A DNA stretch of 64,000 bases from Agelaius tricolor (lineage: Eukaryota; Chordata; Aves; Passeriformes; Icteridae): contig JALJCS010000002.1 in NCBI GenBank assembly GCA_023055355.1, forward strand, positions 79,751,001 through 79,815,000, read 5' to 3'. The position numbers and the translations under genes are program-made. This document shows, piece by piece, positions 1-13,100 of this stretch (positions are counted from its first letter, which is position 1; every line of letters begins with the position of its first letter). A model generated the notes under the pieces. The model had not been told where the DNA came from, did no database searches, and worked only from the letters and a program-made list of their open reading frames with translations.

Positions 1-3000
1 GATGCTCTAGGCACTTACTGAATGCCACACTGAACATGGGATTGACACCAAGCAGAACTGAGGTCAAGTAGTTATATAATATTGCTCCCTAAGAACAATG
101 CACCTCAGCAAGAATTCCACTTATTTTTAGTCTTTAGTCATCTCTTGCTTAAGATTAAAAAAAAAAATAATCTGCTAGCAATCCCCCAAAGAATAAAAAT
201 GCATTTATCTCATGGTAATTTAGGGCATATGATCCCATTAGAAGGGGAATGGATTAGTTTAAAACACCAAAAGCTAATATTTCAAGTTATGGTTTGAAAG
301 GCAAATTGACATCTAGATGCTGGGGTAACTGAGTTTGGGTCTAAACAGAATTTCATCTGCAGTGTCTTACATTTGCAAACAACTCTGTGTTAGTACAAGC
401 AAATTTGCTAACCCATTGGGACTGTCCAGTCATACAATGGATCCAGCAGGAATTCAGGAAATGTGTTTCTACCTTAGAGGTTACTTCAGACAACATAAAT
501 AAGGATTCCAAATCCAGGAACTACGAGCATTGCAAGTACTCCACAGGGAGACAGCTGAAATATAAGACTTCTGGTCCCAAAGGTGGTGCTCAATGAAATA
601 TGTCAAATTCAGTAACATGGCAATTTTTCAGTGAAATGCTCCAGGAAATGCATTGCAGTCAGGTTGTTGTTTTTTCTTATATTACACACCCAGGAATACT
701 TCCTCACCATCTTCACAGTGAGCACCCTGATAACTAGATTCATTCACTCATATGTTTGTATGTTTTGATGTACTTTACTTAACCCAGAGGGAAGCAATTC
801 TACTAGAGGAAGGAACAATGCCCTTCTGCAGCAGCAGTACTGATATACTTTTCTCGACAGGGAAATATTTTCTTCCCACTTTTTCTTCCTTTGGGAAGGA
901 TTTGAAGTAGACTCTTCTCCAAGAAGCTGAACTCCTAGGGGAAAAAACTAGAACCAAGAGGAACTAGGATGTGTCCTGCCACGGAGCCCAATTGCCTACA
1001 CTTCCCTGAAACTGTCTTTCAGCTAAGATAGAGAGAACATTATAAATATAGATCCCAAAAGATTTAAATTGAGGTGGGCATCAAGTTATGCAGCACTATC
1101 ATCTGAACTGAACAGTCTCTGTTACAAGAGGACTTTAGTGCCTAAACAAAATCTCATTCTCTTGGGATCCTCTGGAACACAAAGTGGTCATGACAGTGAT
1201 GTTCCTGGGTCACACTTCTCAGCAGAGCAACACCAGGTACAGCTGGGTCACTCTCTCCTGTTCTGAGTCTTTTGCACAGTAGTCTCACACTATTTTCCAA
1301 GTGATTCTGTGTTTTATCAGAGACTTATTGCAGCTCAAGTAAAGCATTGCTCTGGGGAGTATGTGCAGATTGCAGAGTTCCAAGGCAGTACAAGGAACAA
1401 TGGAAGGATTTGGAGACTGGTATGAAATTGTTACTTAGCAGCAGCAAATAAGGTAATAAAATGAACTAGTATACAGTTAACAAGCCAAGGCCAAGAAAAA
1501 TATAAGATGCCAAGAAGAGAAAACTTTAATAGAGGGAAATGTCACAAGAATCAATAAAATGGGCCAGAGAACTGTGTCTTTCTACATTAAATGATGCAGA
1601 TAGTGTGAAACAGATGCTCTTTCAATGTCATCAGCAACTTGACAAGTTGGATAAATAATTGTTGCCAAGAAAAATAAAAGCATGTGCTGTCAGTGTGGGT
1701 GGTTGCCATGATTGCCATGGCCTCTGGTTCAAATGCAGTTACAGAGATGATGAAAAAGAAAATAAATATGGCAGTGGCTGGGGAAAAACAATTAGCTTCC
1801 CACAGATGGGCCTTTGGCCTACCATACATTGTAGCTGCCTTTTTCATCATTACTTTGGGTGGCAATATGGGAAATAATAAAAGGTAGAGAATTATAGGAC
1901 AGCCTTTTCCTGAGTCCTTCCCATAAAAAAGGAGAAACTGTTGGTCTGGAACTGTTGGTTCTGCTTGTTATGAGGAATCTGTAACAGACAATTCAGCTGC
2001 AAAACAGTTAGACTCAAAATTCCCACTTGACTGCTGCCAAAAGTGTCAATACCTTCAGAGCTCTGACTCTGCAGCCATGTACCACGAGGCCACTGATATG
2101 TCATTGGTGGTTCTCTTAGAGAGTTCAAAGTTTTCCTCAAGGCATTTCTACACTTGGGGCTATCAGTTGCATTGTGATGAGGGGCTCAGGTCATGCACAA
2201 ACCCCCTGAGGACCCAAGGAGAAAGATACTCCAGTGCCTTGAAATATCCTTTTGGATAATAGCTGGATATCAAGTGTTCATATAAAACATGACAGGAGGA
2301 AGCCCTTGCTCAGGTCACTTGGTCTAGACATGTTTACTTCATTCCCATCTTTGTCTGAGCAGAATAATTCCACATCTACAACCTCTTGATGAAAAAAAGG
2401 TGTCTTCTATGCAGAGTCATAGGCAGAATCACCTGAGTATCACATTCATTCTCTACACATATCCTCTAAATCCCATAAGACCTGAGAAACAGGGTCAGAT
2501 TTATATTGATGCCAATCCCACTTAAATCTTACTTTAGGAAGGTGAGAGACAGCAAAGATGTGTATTGAGTCAGTCACTTGGACTTGTCTCTATCTCAAGG
2601 ACAAACAATGTATTTTTATATGTCCTCTATAATTTTCAATTCCTTAAGCATTTCAGCCATTGAAAATCCTCATCTCAGTCCCTGAGCAATTTCACTTACA
2701 TAAACACAGAAGTGGATGTTGGTATAATTTGCTACAGTCCCAAAAAATCTGTGAGGCAAATTGTCAGTAACAAAGCAGGGAGTGAATATCAAATAAAATA
2801 CAATGTTGTTCTTTACTCATGACACTTTGTGTAAGAAATAAAGTCTGGCTGCAATTACTTGGGAGGCTGATTTGTGTTGTGTACTGAATAATGGGCGAAG
2901 GAAGAGAGTACAGAATTTTAGACTATTGATAGGATTTGTCCAGTTGAAATACATGCCTTGCCTACAACCATATAAAAATAGCACTGTAATAAGCATCAAC

Positions 3001-6000
3001 AGTGGTGACACAGCTAGAGCAGTGACAGAAAAACTCTGCTTTAACATTTGGTGTAAGACAAAATTTCAGGCTGTTTATTCGTTCTTGATCTAGGACTGAA
3101 ATCCACTGAAGATGGGTTGAAATGTTTTGACTAGAAGGAAGAACAGCCACAAACCACACATCTGAACTGTCATTGTGGCTTTGTCCTGCATAGGACAAAT
3201 CTGGTGGCCTGGCTGGGCCACCATTGGCAATAGAGCAAGGGTGGCACAAGCATGAGCCCCTGGCAGGGTCTGGGGTTTCTCACTGGAATGGAGGAACTGG
3301 GAGGTGGCTTGGCTTTCTGGTGTGATCTTGATGGAGGAGGTGTAAATTTCAAATCATCAAAGGGTATTACCCGTTTTAGGCTTCTCTGAGATTTCAGAAA
3401 ATTTACACCCCTAGTCCTTTTTCCTTTTGAGAAGAGAGCTGAAAGCTCTTATGGGAGCACTTCTGAACTCTGGCATCCAAAACAGAACGTTTACTTTCAG
3501 CCCTCATCCCTCATCCCTCATGCATGTGATGATTTCGCTCCATCCTTGATGCAGATGAAGGCTCATACTCAAGGCTGGCTCAGATCATAGGGTTTGGGTT
3601 GCTCTCTGGTTTTGTTCCCAGAACAAGCTTAATGTCAAGTGTTTCATTTCAGAGCCCTGCTCTAACATCAGTAGAATAAAACCAAAGCCCCAACAGTAAC
3701 ACCTATTGTTCTCTCTGCTGATTTAAAAAGAGCAAGTAATACAATTCATGAGCAGAGCTGGCCAAGTATTTAGTGGTCAGTTGGGAACAAGGAGGGTCTC
3801 AGAAGATTCAGCAAGGACAGCTGATCCCTGTCTACAGCTCCTCAGGAGCCACTGGATGATATGGTTAATGTCTTGCTGATTCTTCAACACCTGCCCAGTT
3901 TCTCTGAGTGATCCTATCACTAACATTGATAAATAGGTCTGCCTAAAGCAATAAGACCACAACATATTTGCCTCTTTGAACTAGAGTAATTCTGCTGCCA
4001 AACCAGAGCTCCCAGCCTTTCAAGGTTCAGCTGGCAGTTACATGTATATTGACATTTCTTTTTACCTCAGGCCAGATGAGGGAGAAACAGTTTCTTACTT
4101 TGTAAAGCACTTTTCTTCCCATTGTGTGACAGCTTTTAATACTACATTTTGAAAGGAAAGTGAAGGTGGTTTCCACAGAAATAGAGATATCTTCAAACTT
4201 TTCTGTTCCCAAAGAGGAAAGACACCCTTCATTTAAACACACAGGACTTGAAACACTTTTATACTTACCTTTCCAGTAACCTACAGTGCCTTTCCTTTGA
4301 AAGCTGTCCTCTGAAGTTAATCAAGATGCTTCCCAGCCTGTTTGTAGATTGCCCACGCTGGAGAGAAGCTTTCCTTAATGCATTGCTTTGGTATACATTA
4401 CTTTTCCATATCAGATCATCCAAGAGGTTTTGAGAAGGACTTACAAAAAAAGGTAAATATGTGTGTCATGTCACAGAAAGAAACTGCAGTCCACTCCATC
4501 ATCTGCTCTTCAGAGGATTTAGTTGTAATGCTGCAGACAAAGGTTTATGTGTTACGAAAGATTACACTTCTACATTTCTCAGCAGGTTTAATTCTATTTT
4601 TTGCAACTTTATGTAGAAGGAAATCTAAGTCAGGCTTCTTTCTCAGAAGAGTGAATTCTCTGCAAGAGCCTGGATCTGATGTCTGCATAAACCAGCATTT
4701 TTATCTTATAGTATAAAATAGAAACCTATATGCCTATGAATTCTGTTCTTGGTGGCAATTCACATGATGTGCTGTATTCCCTATCCTTCTGCAGAGTCAA
4801 TTTCCAGTATATTTATCTACTAAAGATTTGATGTTTGTCTGGTCCCCTCTCCTTACTCTGAGAAAAGCAGTGGGGTGGAATCTCTCCATCTTTCTTTAAC
4901 TCACCAGAAACTACAGGATCTTATTCTTTCTTTTTGTGTATTTTTCCTGATACATTTAGGAAGCAGGAATTTAAGCATTAGGAATTTAAATCAGAGGCTG
5001 AGAAAACAGGCATAGCTGGTTTTAGGAGAACTATAGGGTCTCTTCATATAAACTTCTTCACTATTTCTATATTAATGATATCATGTCTGAATAATTTCAT
5101 CTCTTCAGTTTAATGCCAAGGTAGTGACAAGCAGAGTGGAGTGCACAGAGTGGTTCTTTCCAGGCTCTGTCAAAAAGGGTCTGTGTCAGAGATGTGCTAA
5201 TTTCACTTTATTTTAATCCCCTAGTTACAACATAGCAGCAGTTGGAGATGGAACAGACCTACCAGGTCTTGCTTCTGATTTATACCCATGGACCAACACA
5301 AAGTGTTTGTCATACATTTCATTACTCCTGTCCTCTCAGATTTAAAATATAGCTTGATTGGTGGCCAAGTGTTGTCACTGGTCACATTTTTAAAGTTGTT
5401 AGAGCAACAGCAATTACATGGAGGAACTGCAGTTTAGAAACCTGGTGGAAATGCTTCTATTTTGGGCTCTAATAGCTCTTCCCTGCTAGAGGGGGTAGAC
5501 AAGTTTGGCAGTATGGAAGAACAGTTGTAAAACTGGAAGGTGTTGGAAAATCCAGATTTGTTCTTATAAAACCTGTCAGTTTGAGACTGATGATTTCTTT
5601 CAAAGCAGGCTCCATGAAGCTGTGAGTAGTCTTTCTTTTTTAGCATACCCATGTGCTCTTGGGAAAGAAAGAGAACCAGTGAAACACAAAATACAGTTAA
5701 GGGCTTGTATACTCCCCAACACCATGGCATGATTTAGTTTATAGTGTCCATTCCTCTACTTAAAGGGAAGAGTTCAAAACTGAGGCAATTGATCTAAAAG
5801 AGTAGACTTTGTACATGGTACTTTAAGGGATAAAGTGTGCAATAGCTTTTGAGTGAAGACACTTTCATGGACATGAATGGTACATTATCAAATCTTGAGA
5901 CGATTTATTTTGATTTATTTTGAAGTGATTTTTTAAAAATGTGGCCACAATCACACATCTATTTACAGTGCACTGTCTTCTCAGATCTGAAGGCACAAGC

Positions 6001-8389
6001 ACAGCCATATAGCAGTGATTCTGCAAGGAGCCCTGACTCAGGGTTACACATGGGCATTTTAGAAAAGGAAGCCCTCAATGTTCTTCCATGTGGGCATCTC
6101 CTCATTCTCATGCATTTTGTGGCCAATCCCTGTGAATCCCTGTGTAATCTCATACCTGGGAAGTCATGTGTCACAGTTTCTTTTTCATTCTAACAGCTGC
6201 AAATTGTCTGACAGCAACATGACTAGCACTCAGCACTGTGACCAGGTCTATCTGCTGATGTGAGCAGGGTTTTGTGCCCCCTCATCAGTCAGAAAACACC
6301 TCCTGGGGAGAATGAGGTGGGAGGGAGGATGGGGCTGGCTTTTCCCCAGTGCAGCAAGATCCCACTTAGGCATGCCCAGACACAGGGAGAAACTTTCATG
6401 GCAGAGATGCAGCTGCAGCATCAGCCACTGGTTCCTCTGGGCTCCCCAGGTGTGTGCTTGGTTTTAGCAGAGTTACCCTTGGCTTACATTAAACACGTGC
6501 TCAAGACTTGCTGCTGCACAGAGGATTCTGTTCCCCACAGCACTGACACAAAGTACAATAGTTCAGCATGTAAGCCCAAAGGACTTCAAGGGACCAATTT
6601 ATATGATGTAACTCCACCCTGAAGTGTTTTGCTGAATGAAGGTATTTTGAAATACTTTTTTTCATATGGCTTGCACTTGAAAAATCATAAGCAGAGCTGA
6701 GGAGGCCAAGAAATAAACCCTGAAAGAAATACATAGGGAATTCAGGATTCTAGACATAAAGTATCTGCAGCAACTATTTTGTGCAGCCATGCCAATTTGT
6801 GTGTGTATAAAACAGGCTTTTTTATTATACTTTATGAATTGGCTGTATATTGTGTAATACAAGCAAAACATAAAAGAATAATGAAAAGAACAAGATACAA
6901 ATTAGTCTCCAAAGAGTTTTTTATGGGCTTTGTCAGAAGAACAGCCCCCTACACCTTACTTTGTAACTGTCATTATCTTCACATAAAGATGCAATATTAG
7001 AACAAAATCTGTTCAGAATGTTCTTTCACTCTATCCCCACAAGAAAAGCATTAGAATCTGTCACAAACTGAATACGATGATGCTAATTACAAACAACAAA
7101 AACTGGCTCTTCATTTTGCTAACTAAATTGGGGAGTTGAAAGGGTACAAAATTATTTTCCATGTCAAGCATAAATTCCCATACACCATTAGTATTTTGCT
7201 GCTATTTTATTTGAATAATCCTATAATGATGCATAGATAAATGGTAAGAGCATGCTGGCTGATGAGCACACAAAGAACTAATGTTGTGAGAGAGATAGAG
7301 CTTGGGCATATGGAATTAGAGTGTAAGTCCATTTGGTGGAAAAAAGCCCATCTTCACCACAAAGCCATTTTACCTTTGCCAGGTGCAGGAGCAGTTGAAT
7401 GATTTGTGTGATACAGTCAGAATATTCTACGATAAAAATTAGGTATTGATTCAAGGAGATTTTAATTTAGATTAGTTCACTTAAAATGAATAATAAATTG
7501 AAATGAACTCTATAGAGCTCATGCTCAGAATGAATTCTCTTGCCACCTCACTGAAATCTTAGGTGAAGAATAGTTCTAGTTAAAACCCTGGCCCAAATAA
7601 TCAATTTTAAATAAAAATTGTAAAAATAATTTGTACAAGAAAATGACAGATGTGATATCTGATTTGTAAATGAATTCTAGGGAAAGGAAAAAGAAGAAAA
7701 GCCATTTTCCTAAAACAAATCAGAAGGAAAAATGTTAGTAATTTCAATACTATGCTTTAATGTTAACAGCTCCTCACATATCAAAGACTGCATTAATATT
7801 TGATAAAAACTTGAATATTGCTACTAAAAATATTGCTAATATAAGTACAATAGTACTTTCTTTTTCTCATAACCTTGACCTTTCTGGATAGGATTTTTAT
7901 GAGTTATTCCTATACTGAAGCCTTATATAATAAGGGACTATTCTGTTTGCTAAGACATCTTGGGCTGATTTAACCTATTTTGCTTTGCATATTGTTTATC
8001 CATGTTTACAATGGGCATAGCCACCACCCACACTCTGCCTGTTAATGTATGTAAGCATATGTTCACATACTTCAGTATATGATTTTTTCTTGACTCTTTT
8101 TTAAAGTCTCCAGTTCCCTCCCAGTTTCTTACTATAATTCTGATTATATTTTATCTATATTCATTTCCCTGTATATTGGTGATTTTTTTTCTACATTTGT
8201 TGAATTGGAAATACAAGTTCTGAAATAGATAACAGAAAAAAATTGTGATGTATTTTACTTCTATTTTTTCTGTAATAATAGCTTGCTCTTTAATCTTCAT
8301 CTTATTTATTTTATGGGATTTTTTGTTGTTGTTGGCATTGCTAATAATAAGCTTTCCTCTTATAACTGATGGTCTTTGTTTTTCTGTCA
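1..8389. other. AT-rich intergenic DNA, no gene recognised
   Basis: No open reading frame here exceeds about 120 codons and none resembles a protein family I know. I see no splice-bounded exon chain, tRNA, rRNA or clear transposon. The stretch from about 7400 to 8390 is especially AT-rich, with short A and T runs. By the order of genes around SLC30A8 in other vertebrates this side should lie between SLC30A8 and MED30, a long gene desert; that placement is inference. Confidence 0.5.
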
Positions 8390-8655
8390 CGGTTTAAGCC
8401 CAGAGGACAACTAAATACCATGCAGCCTCTTACCCACTCCCCTCACAGTGGGATGGGGAGAGAATCAGAAGGGTAAAGTGAAAAAACTCAAAGGTTGACA
8501 CAAAAACAATTTCTCAGATACAGCAAAAGCAAACCAAGGAGTTCATTCAGTGCTTCCCACGGGCTGGCAGGTGTTCAGCCAGCTCCAGGAGAGCTGGGCT
8601 CCCACAAGTGGAACGACTTGGGAAGAACAACACAACACTGTCCTGCTGAATGTCT
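8390..8655 (-). mobile_element. Fragment of an avian endogenous-retrovirus LTR (antisense)
   Basis: Beginning with TGTCACGGTTTAAGCCCAGA, the sequence follows the reverse complement of a common avian LTR that I recognise from memory. It runs through the tract containing GTGGGATGGGGAGAGAATC, the AAAACTCAAAGGTTGACA segment and the CAAACCAAGGAGTTCATTCA segment. The same family occurs in sense orientation at 36958-37357, where the matching 3' portion (ATGTGGGAGTGAGTGAGCAG) can be read. The U3 part is cut off near 8655, where an antisense CR1 begins. No viral gene remains. Confidence 0.75.
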
Positions 8656-8679
8656 CACCCAGGGCGACTCACTCCAGGC

Positions 8680-8945
8680 ATTGAGTTCTCTTAGCAACCT
8701 GTTCCAGGGCTTCAGCACCCTCATGGTAAGTAGGTGTTCTTCCTAACAACCAATCTAAACCTGCTCTTGTTCAGTTCAAAACCACTGCCCCTTGTCCTGT
8801 CACTGTCTGCCCACACAAAAAGTCCTCCTTTTCCTTTTTATAAGCCCCCTTTAGATACTGTAAGGCTGCAGTGAGGTCTCACCAAAGCCTTTTCTTCTAC
8901 AGGCTGAGCAATCCCAGCTGTCCTCAGCTTGCACCCAGAGCTGCT
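8680..8945 (-). mobile_element. CR1 LINE fragment, antisense
   Basis: The plus strand carries the reverse complement of the 3' part of a CR1 element: AGCAACCTGTTCCAGGGCTT, then a CTTCCTAAC/CAATCTAAACCTGC segment, CCCCTTGTCCTGTCACT, and the AGGCTGCAGTGAGGTCTCAC and CAGGCTGAGCAATCCCAGCT motifs. These are hallmark CR1 3' sequences in birds. The last 100 or more bases of the element, including the repeated tail, are missing where it meets the LTR fragment, so both neighbours are truncated at the join. Confidence 0.85.
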
Positions 8946-8999
8946 CCACCCATCTGTGTTGCAGTGTGATTTCCTGTTTCACCTATCCCAACCCCCCAG

Positions 9000-9360
9000 G
9001 TGTGCCAACCTTTCCCCCTCCCCCTTTTGCCCTCCTGCTGAGAGCTGTCCATCAATCCTAACATTCCAGCAGGGCATCGTGTGGTTGGCAGAAGTTCAAA
9101 AGATGCTCCTCAGGTCCGGGCTCATTGGCCTGTCCAAGCATCTTTGTCCCTTGAGCCTTCCCCTCCTCACACCTGGTTGGTGCCTCACCGGTGCCTTCCT
9201 CTCCCCCTGTCCCCAGGGCTTAAAAGGACACGAGACCATGCAGCTGGATTCTATTGAGAGCTGTTACAAGATTCAGAAGTCTACCACCCTAAAATAAAAC
9301 TCTGGATTAAGACTCTATGATAGAATCCGCTCTTTTCTCTTCACCGTCACCTGAACCTTT
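9000..9360 (+). mobile_element. Possible LTR-like segment
   Basis: A TATA-like TTAAAAGG at 9220 is followed 73 bases later by AATAAA at 9293-9298, and then by a CT-rich stretch. This U3-R-U5 spacing is typical of a short retroviral LTR, and the segment sits among other LTR and CR1 pieces. I do not recognise the family and cannot see target-site duplications, so it could equally be chance spacing in unique DNA. Confidence 0.35.
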
Positions 9361-9689
9361 TCCTCCAGAGGTAAACTGAGTTCCTACTTTGCCTGGATTT
9401 GTTCAGAGTGCCCAGCTGCAGCACCCAGCTGGCCAAAGGTATCTCTGGGGTGAAAACACCACAGCTGCTGCCTTTGGCCCAGCAGTGAGGGCCAGACGAG
9501 GCCAGGCACGACACACCCGGAAACATCAGGATTAATATTCTGTACATCTGAGCATCTTTGTGGCCATGTTGATGTGACTTGTGTCCAGGCACTTGTAGAG
9601 ACCAGTAATTGCAGAGAGTGATAAGTTTTCCCCTGAGCCTTATCATAGTGCCTGTATAAGAAAATATACAGATTCCACTGCCCATGGCA

Positions 9690-10080
9690 GGCTATAGGAA
9701 TATGTCCCCTGTTGATGGAGTGACAAAACTATCCTTTGTCCCCTTAAAAAGGAAATAAGCCCAGAAGTTTCTCTCCTCGATTAGGTGAAAAGACATCTCT
9801 TAGGACCTGGGGGACTTCACCTCAAACTTAAGGATAGCTAATTGGACAGAAGCCAAAAAGTCCTGCCTGAGCAATTTACTAGAAAAAGAAGAGAATAAAG
9901 AAACTAATTGCTTTTGTGAGGTCTTTTACCAGGGGCAAGGACCTTTTGTACCTGGCTCAGTTTTTTTTCTGTAAAGGGTTTTGTTATTTTGCCCTTTATT
10001 AAAACCTTTTTGTTTCCAACACTACCATGGAAGCCATCCTGCTGATTTTATGCCTTCTAAGGTAGCTGATCTATCTTGGG
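9690..10080 (+). mobile_element. Solo LTR of an endogenous retrovirus, passerine type
   Basis: The segment reads through ATGTCCCCTGTTGATGGAGT, AGACATCTCTTAGGACCTGG, GATAGCTAATTGGACAGAAG and GAGGTCTTTTACCAGGGGCA, then a T run and the polyadenylation-like ATTAAA at 9998-10003, and ends in a TTTCCAACACTACC segment. I recognise this order as an LTR family found in songbird genomes; that is memory, not a search. No internal gag, pol or env sequence flanks it, so it is a solo LTR. The exact ends are uncertain by about 20 bases. Confidence 0.75.
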
Positions 10081-10138
10081 TGTGAAATAGGTCTCCAAGA
10101 GCTTATGAGCCCTAGCTTGAGGAGACCCATATTTCACA
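10081..10138. repeat. Imperfect inverted repeat (hairpin) at the LTR edge
   Basis: TGTGAAATA (10081-10089) plus GGTCTCC (10090-10096) pairs with GGAGACC (10121-10127) plus TATTTCACA (10130-10138), leaving a two-base bulge and a 24-base loop. That is 16 paired bases at the 3' boundary of the LTR. It could be a terminal structure of the element or a separate small palindrome. Confidence 0.7.
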
Positions 10139-13100
10139 TGGCTGCTTTGGACTTTTGCTGCTTTTTTGTTGTCACCCTGAGCTACCAGCTCCTCTCTGCT
10201 TATGGAGCTACCCTGCTCTTGCTGGCCCCTGGAAATGGGACTAGAAGGGGATTGACATGAAAACATTGCAGATTTCGCTCACACTTCCACACACAAGCAC
10301 CAGGATTTACATACACTGGTGGTCTGTCCAGCATCAAAGATCCCTGAGTTCAGGTGGTCTGTCCAGGGTTCCTAGTGGAGGACAGGACAGCATCTACTGA
10401 GTCCTCATCTTGTCTCCTGCTTTGGGAACCCTGTGCTGAATTGTGTGTGTGCCTTTCTGTACTCCTTTGGGCCTGATGGTCCTTTGGGTCTTCACTTCTC
10501 CTCTGTGGGGTGCCAGGATTTACTCAAAGTCCTTTGCCACCTGGATGACATGTGAAGCTGCATTTTGCTGCATGCTAGGATTGTGATGAGCTGCTCATCT
10601 CTAGGTGTCTTCAAAACAATCTGACATTTCCTTTTCATTCCCCATTCACACCAGTCACAACATTCCTATTACTTTTCTCTACACATTCTGCATGTGGTTT
10701 TTTATGCACTGAACACTTCCAGCGGCAGTTAGATCTAAAAATGTATCAGGGTGCCTCTACTCTTCCCAAAGGAATAAATCAAATCGTGCTAGCAAATTTT
10801 AGACATTTTAATTTAAGAAGAGATACATTTCCAGAAGCAGAGATAAAGGGAAAATTAATAAATTTTCTTCATGTCACAAAATAAATTCAGGTCTAGACTT
10901 AGAATGGATGGTATTTGACAACAGAAAAATACCATCTTTACTGTTTGACTCAAAGGCTGAAAGGATTCTGCATTGGGAAAGAAAAAAGCAACTAGATCTT
11001 TGACAGCAGTTTCTGTGTTGCTGTAAGCCTGCAGCATTACAAAGAAAGGCATTTAGAAATGGGCACCCACTCTCAACAAGATGTTTAATTGGGATCCAGT
11101 ACAAATAGGTCCTTTCTGTCACCCTCATGTGTCTGTGGCTTCTGCAGTGAGTGAGAGGATCCTAAACTTGCCTAATGCTATCAATCAAATTTATCATTCA
11201 TGTCATTTCTAGAGAATGTCAAGTTTCCCTGAGGAGTTTGTGACCACACAGGTAAATTAAATGTGTCCAGGCCTATTCTCCAGTACTGAGGCCCCCTGGT
11301 CTGCTGTCACCTGCACTCAGCAGTGCCAAGGCAGGTTAGCCAAGTGCACATTGCCCATGTTGGCTGTGCCAACTTTTGAACCTTGCCTGGGAAATATTTA
11401 GAAGGGAGCTAACTGGGTTTGGGCAAAATCATGCCAGAGATTGGTTCTAAGAGTTTGCCACTGTAAATGAATGGGTAATCATTCCAGGAACCTTTGGCAC
11501 AGTCTCATTTATGAGTACAGGCATCGCCAGTGTGGACTCAGCCCTTTGAAAAAATAAACATATCTCAGCATTTAGTGTCAGAGAAGGGAGAAGTCATTCA
11601 CTGCACTGTGTCCAGATGTGTTGTGGCTAAATGGTTTTTCTTCTTTTCCTTCTCTGTGTCTGCTTTAGTCATATTATCTCCAGAGTGGATATGACACTAT
11701 TTAATCCTTCTAACTTTCTTCCAGGAGATTACATAGCTATTATTTAGGTAGCAATTAGATTTTCTCTAACATTAGATCAAATCCAATGTTAGTAGATATA
11801 ACTTTGATTTTAATAAGAAAGTATTTCTATTTCATAGACAGAAAGCTAATTAGTAGATAGGATCATAAAGTCAGTACCTTTGAGCCCCTTCCTCAGATTT
11901 AATTAAATATTAATTGCAGAACTGCCATTTGCACATGAAAATTAATAGCAAGTTTAACCTTGCATGTTTTATAAAACATAAAACTTTTCTTAGGTTTTTC
12001 TGCTTATTTCCCTTTCTGCCTGATTCTTAGCTGCAGGCAGTTAATCTCCATTCCACTGCCTTCATCATTTAGAAGAGAAAAAAGTGGATCTGAGATGTTT
12101 CAGACCTGTATTTGACAAATAATTCTTTCTCCTGGTGACAGCAGGAAAAGTGTTTTGAGAGTGATTTGGAGACAGAGGGGATGCTTTGCCTGGAACTGGG
12201 GGAAAAATTATTTTCTTTCTTTCTTTCTTCATTCTTTTGCTTTTTTTTCAATTCCACTCCTCTTAAATGACAAACTGGGGACACTACTGTACTTACTCAT
12301 CCTTGTCTCCCAGTGCCTTGAGCAGATGGATGTTTTTCTTAAGAGAACAAATCCTTGTTTCCTGGTAGTTTTCCTCCAAATCTCAGAATATCAGCAACAA
12401 GAAATAAAGTCCTTGCAATTGTTAGGTTCAGTGATGGGAGCAACAGGTGCCACTCACATGGCAATCAGAATGGTGCTGGAAAATGAGCCTGGATATTGAG
12501 AGAAAATCGCTTCAATCTCCTCAAGCAGTGTGAGCTGCCAGATATGAAGTAACTGATGCAGTTGCCAAGACACCAGGATCAGGTCATGATTCAGACAGCA
12601 GACAGCCATACTAAGATACATTTTTAAAAACATCTGTAATTCGAAGGCTGATGCAATTTTTAATTATAATAACCAAATAAAAAAACTGGCCTGCTTGTTA
12701 TTTACCCTGTGTGATTTGCTAAAAGACTTCAGCTTTCTGTCAGAATTAATTATAAAGTAATATCTTCAGTCAGTTCACACAGCCATCTGTGAATGGACCA
12801 CTGAGATCCCACAAGAAGACTCAGGTGTCTGGATACTTCCAGGGGAATCCAGCACCTTCCTATTGATTCCCAGGCATCTGGTAAGATTTTTCTGCATGCA
12901 TACAGATATATAACATGCTAGACATTGTTTCTGCAGACCAGGGTTCGTTTGTACAAAAGGTACAGGAGAAAAATAGAATTTTAATCATGCTGAAATTAAA
13001 GATAAACCTGTTGGTTAAGGACTGTAAATAGTTTGACAATTCAGTGATCACATACTGGAGCAGTCTGCAGGTGCAACAGAGCTCTGGGCACTGAGCAGCC

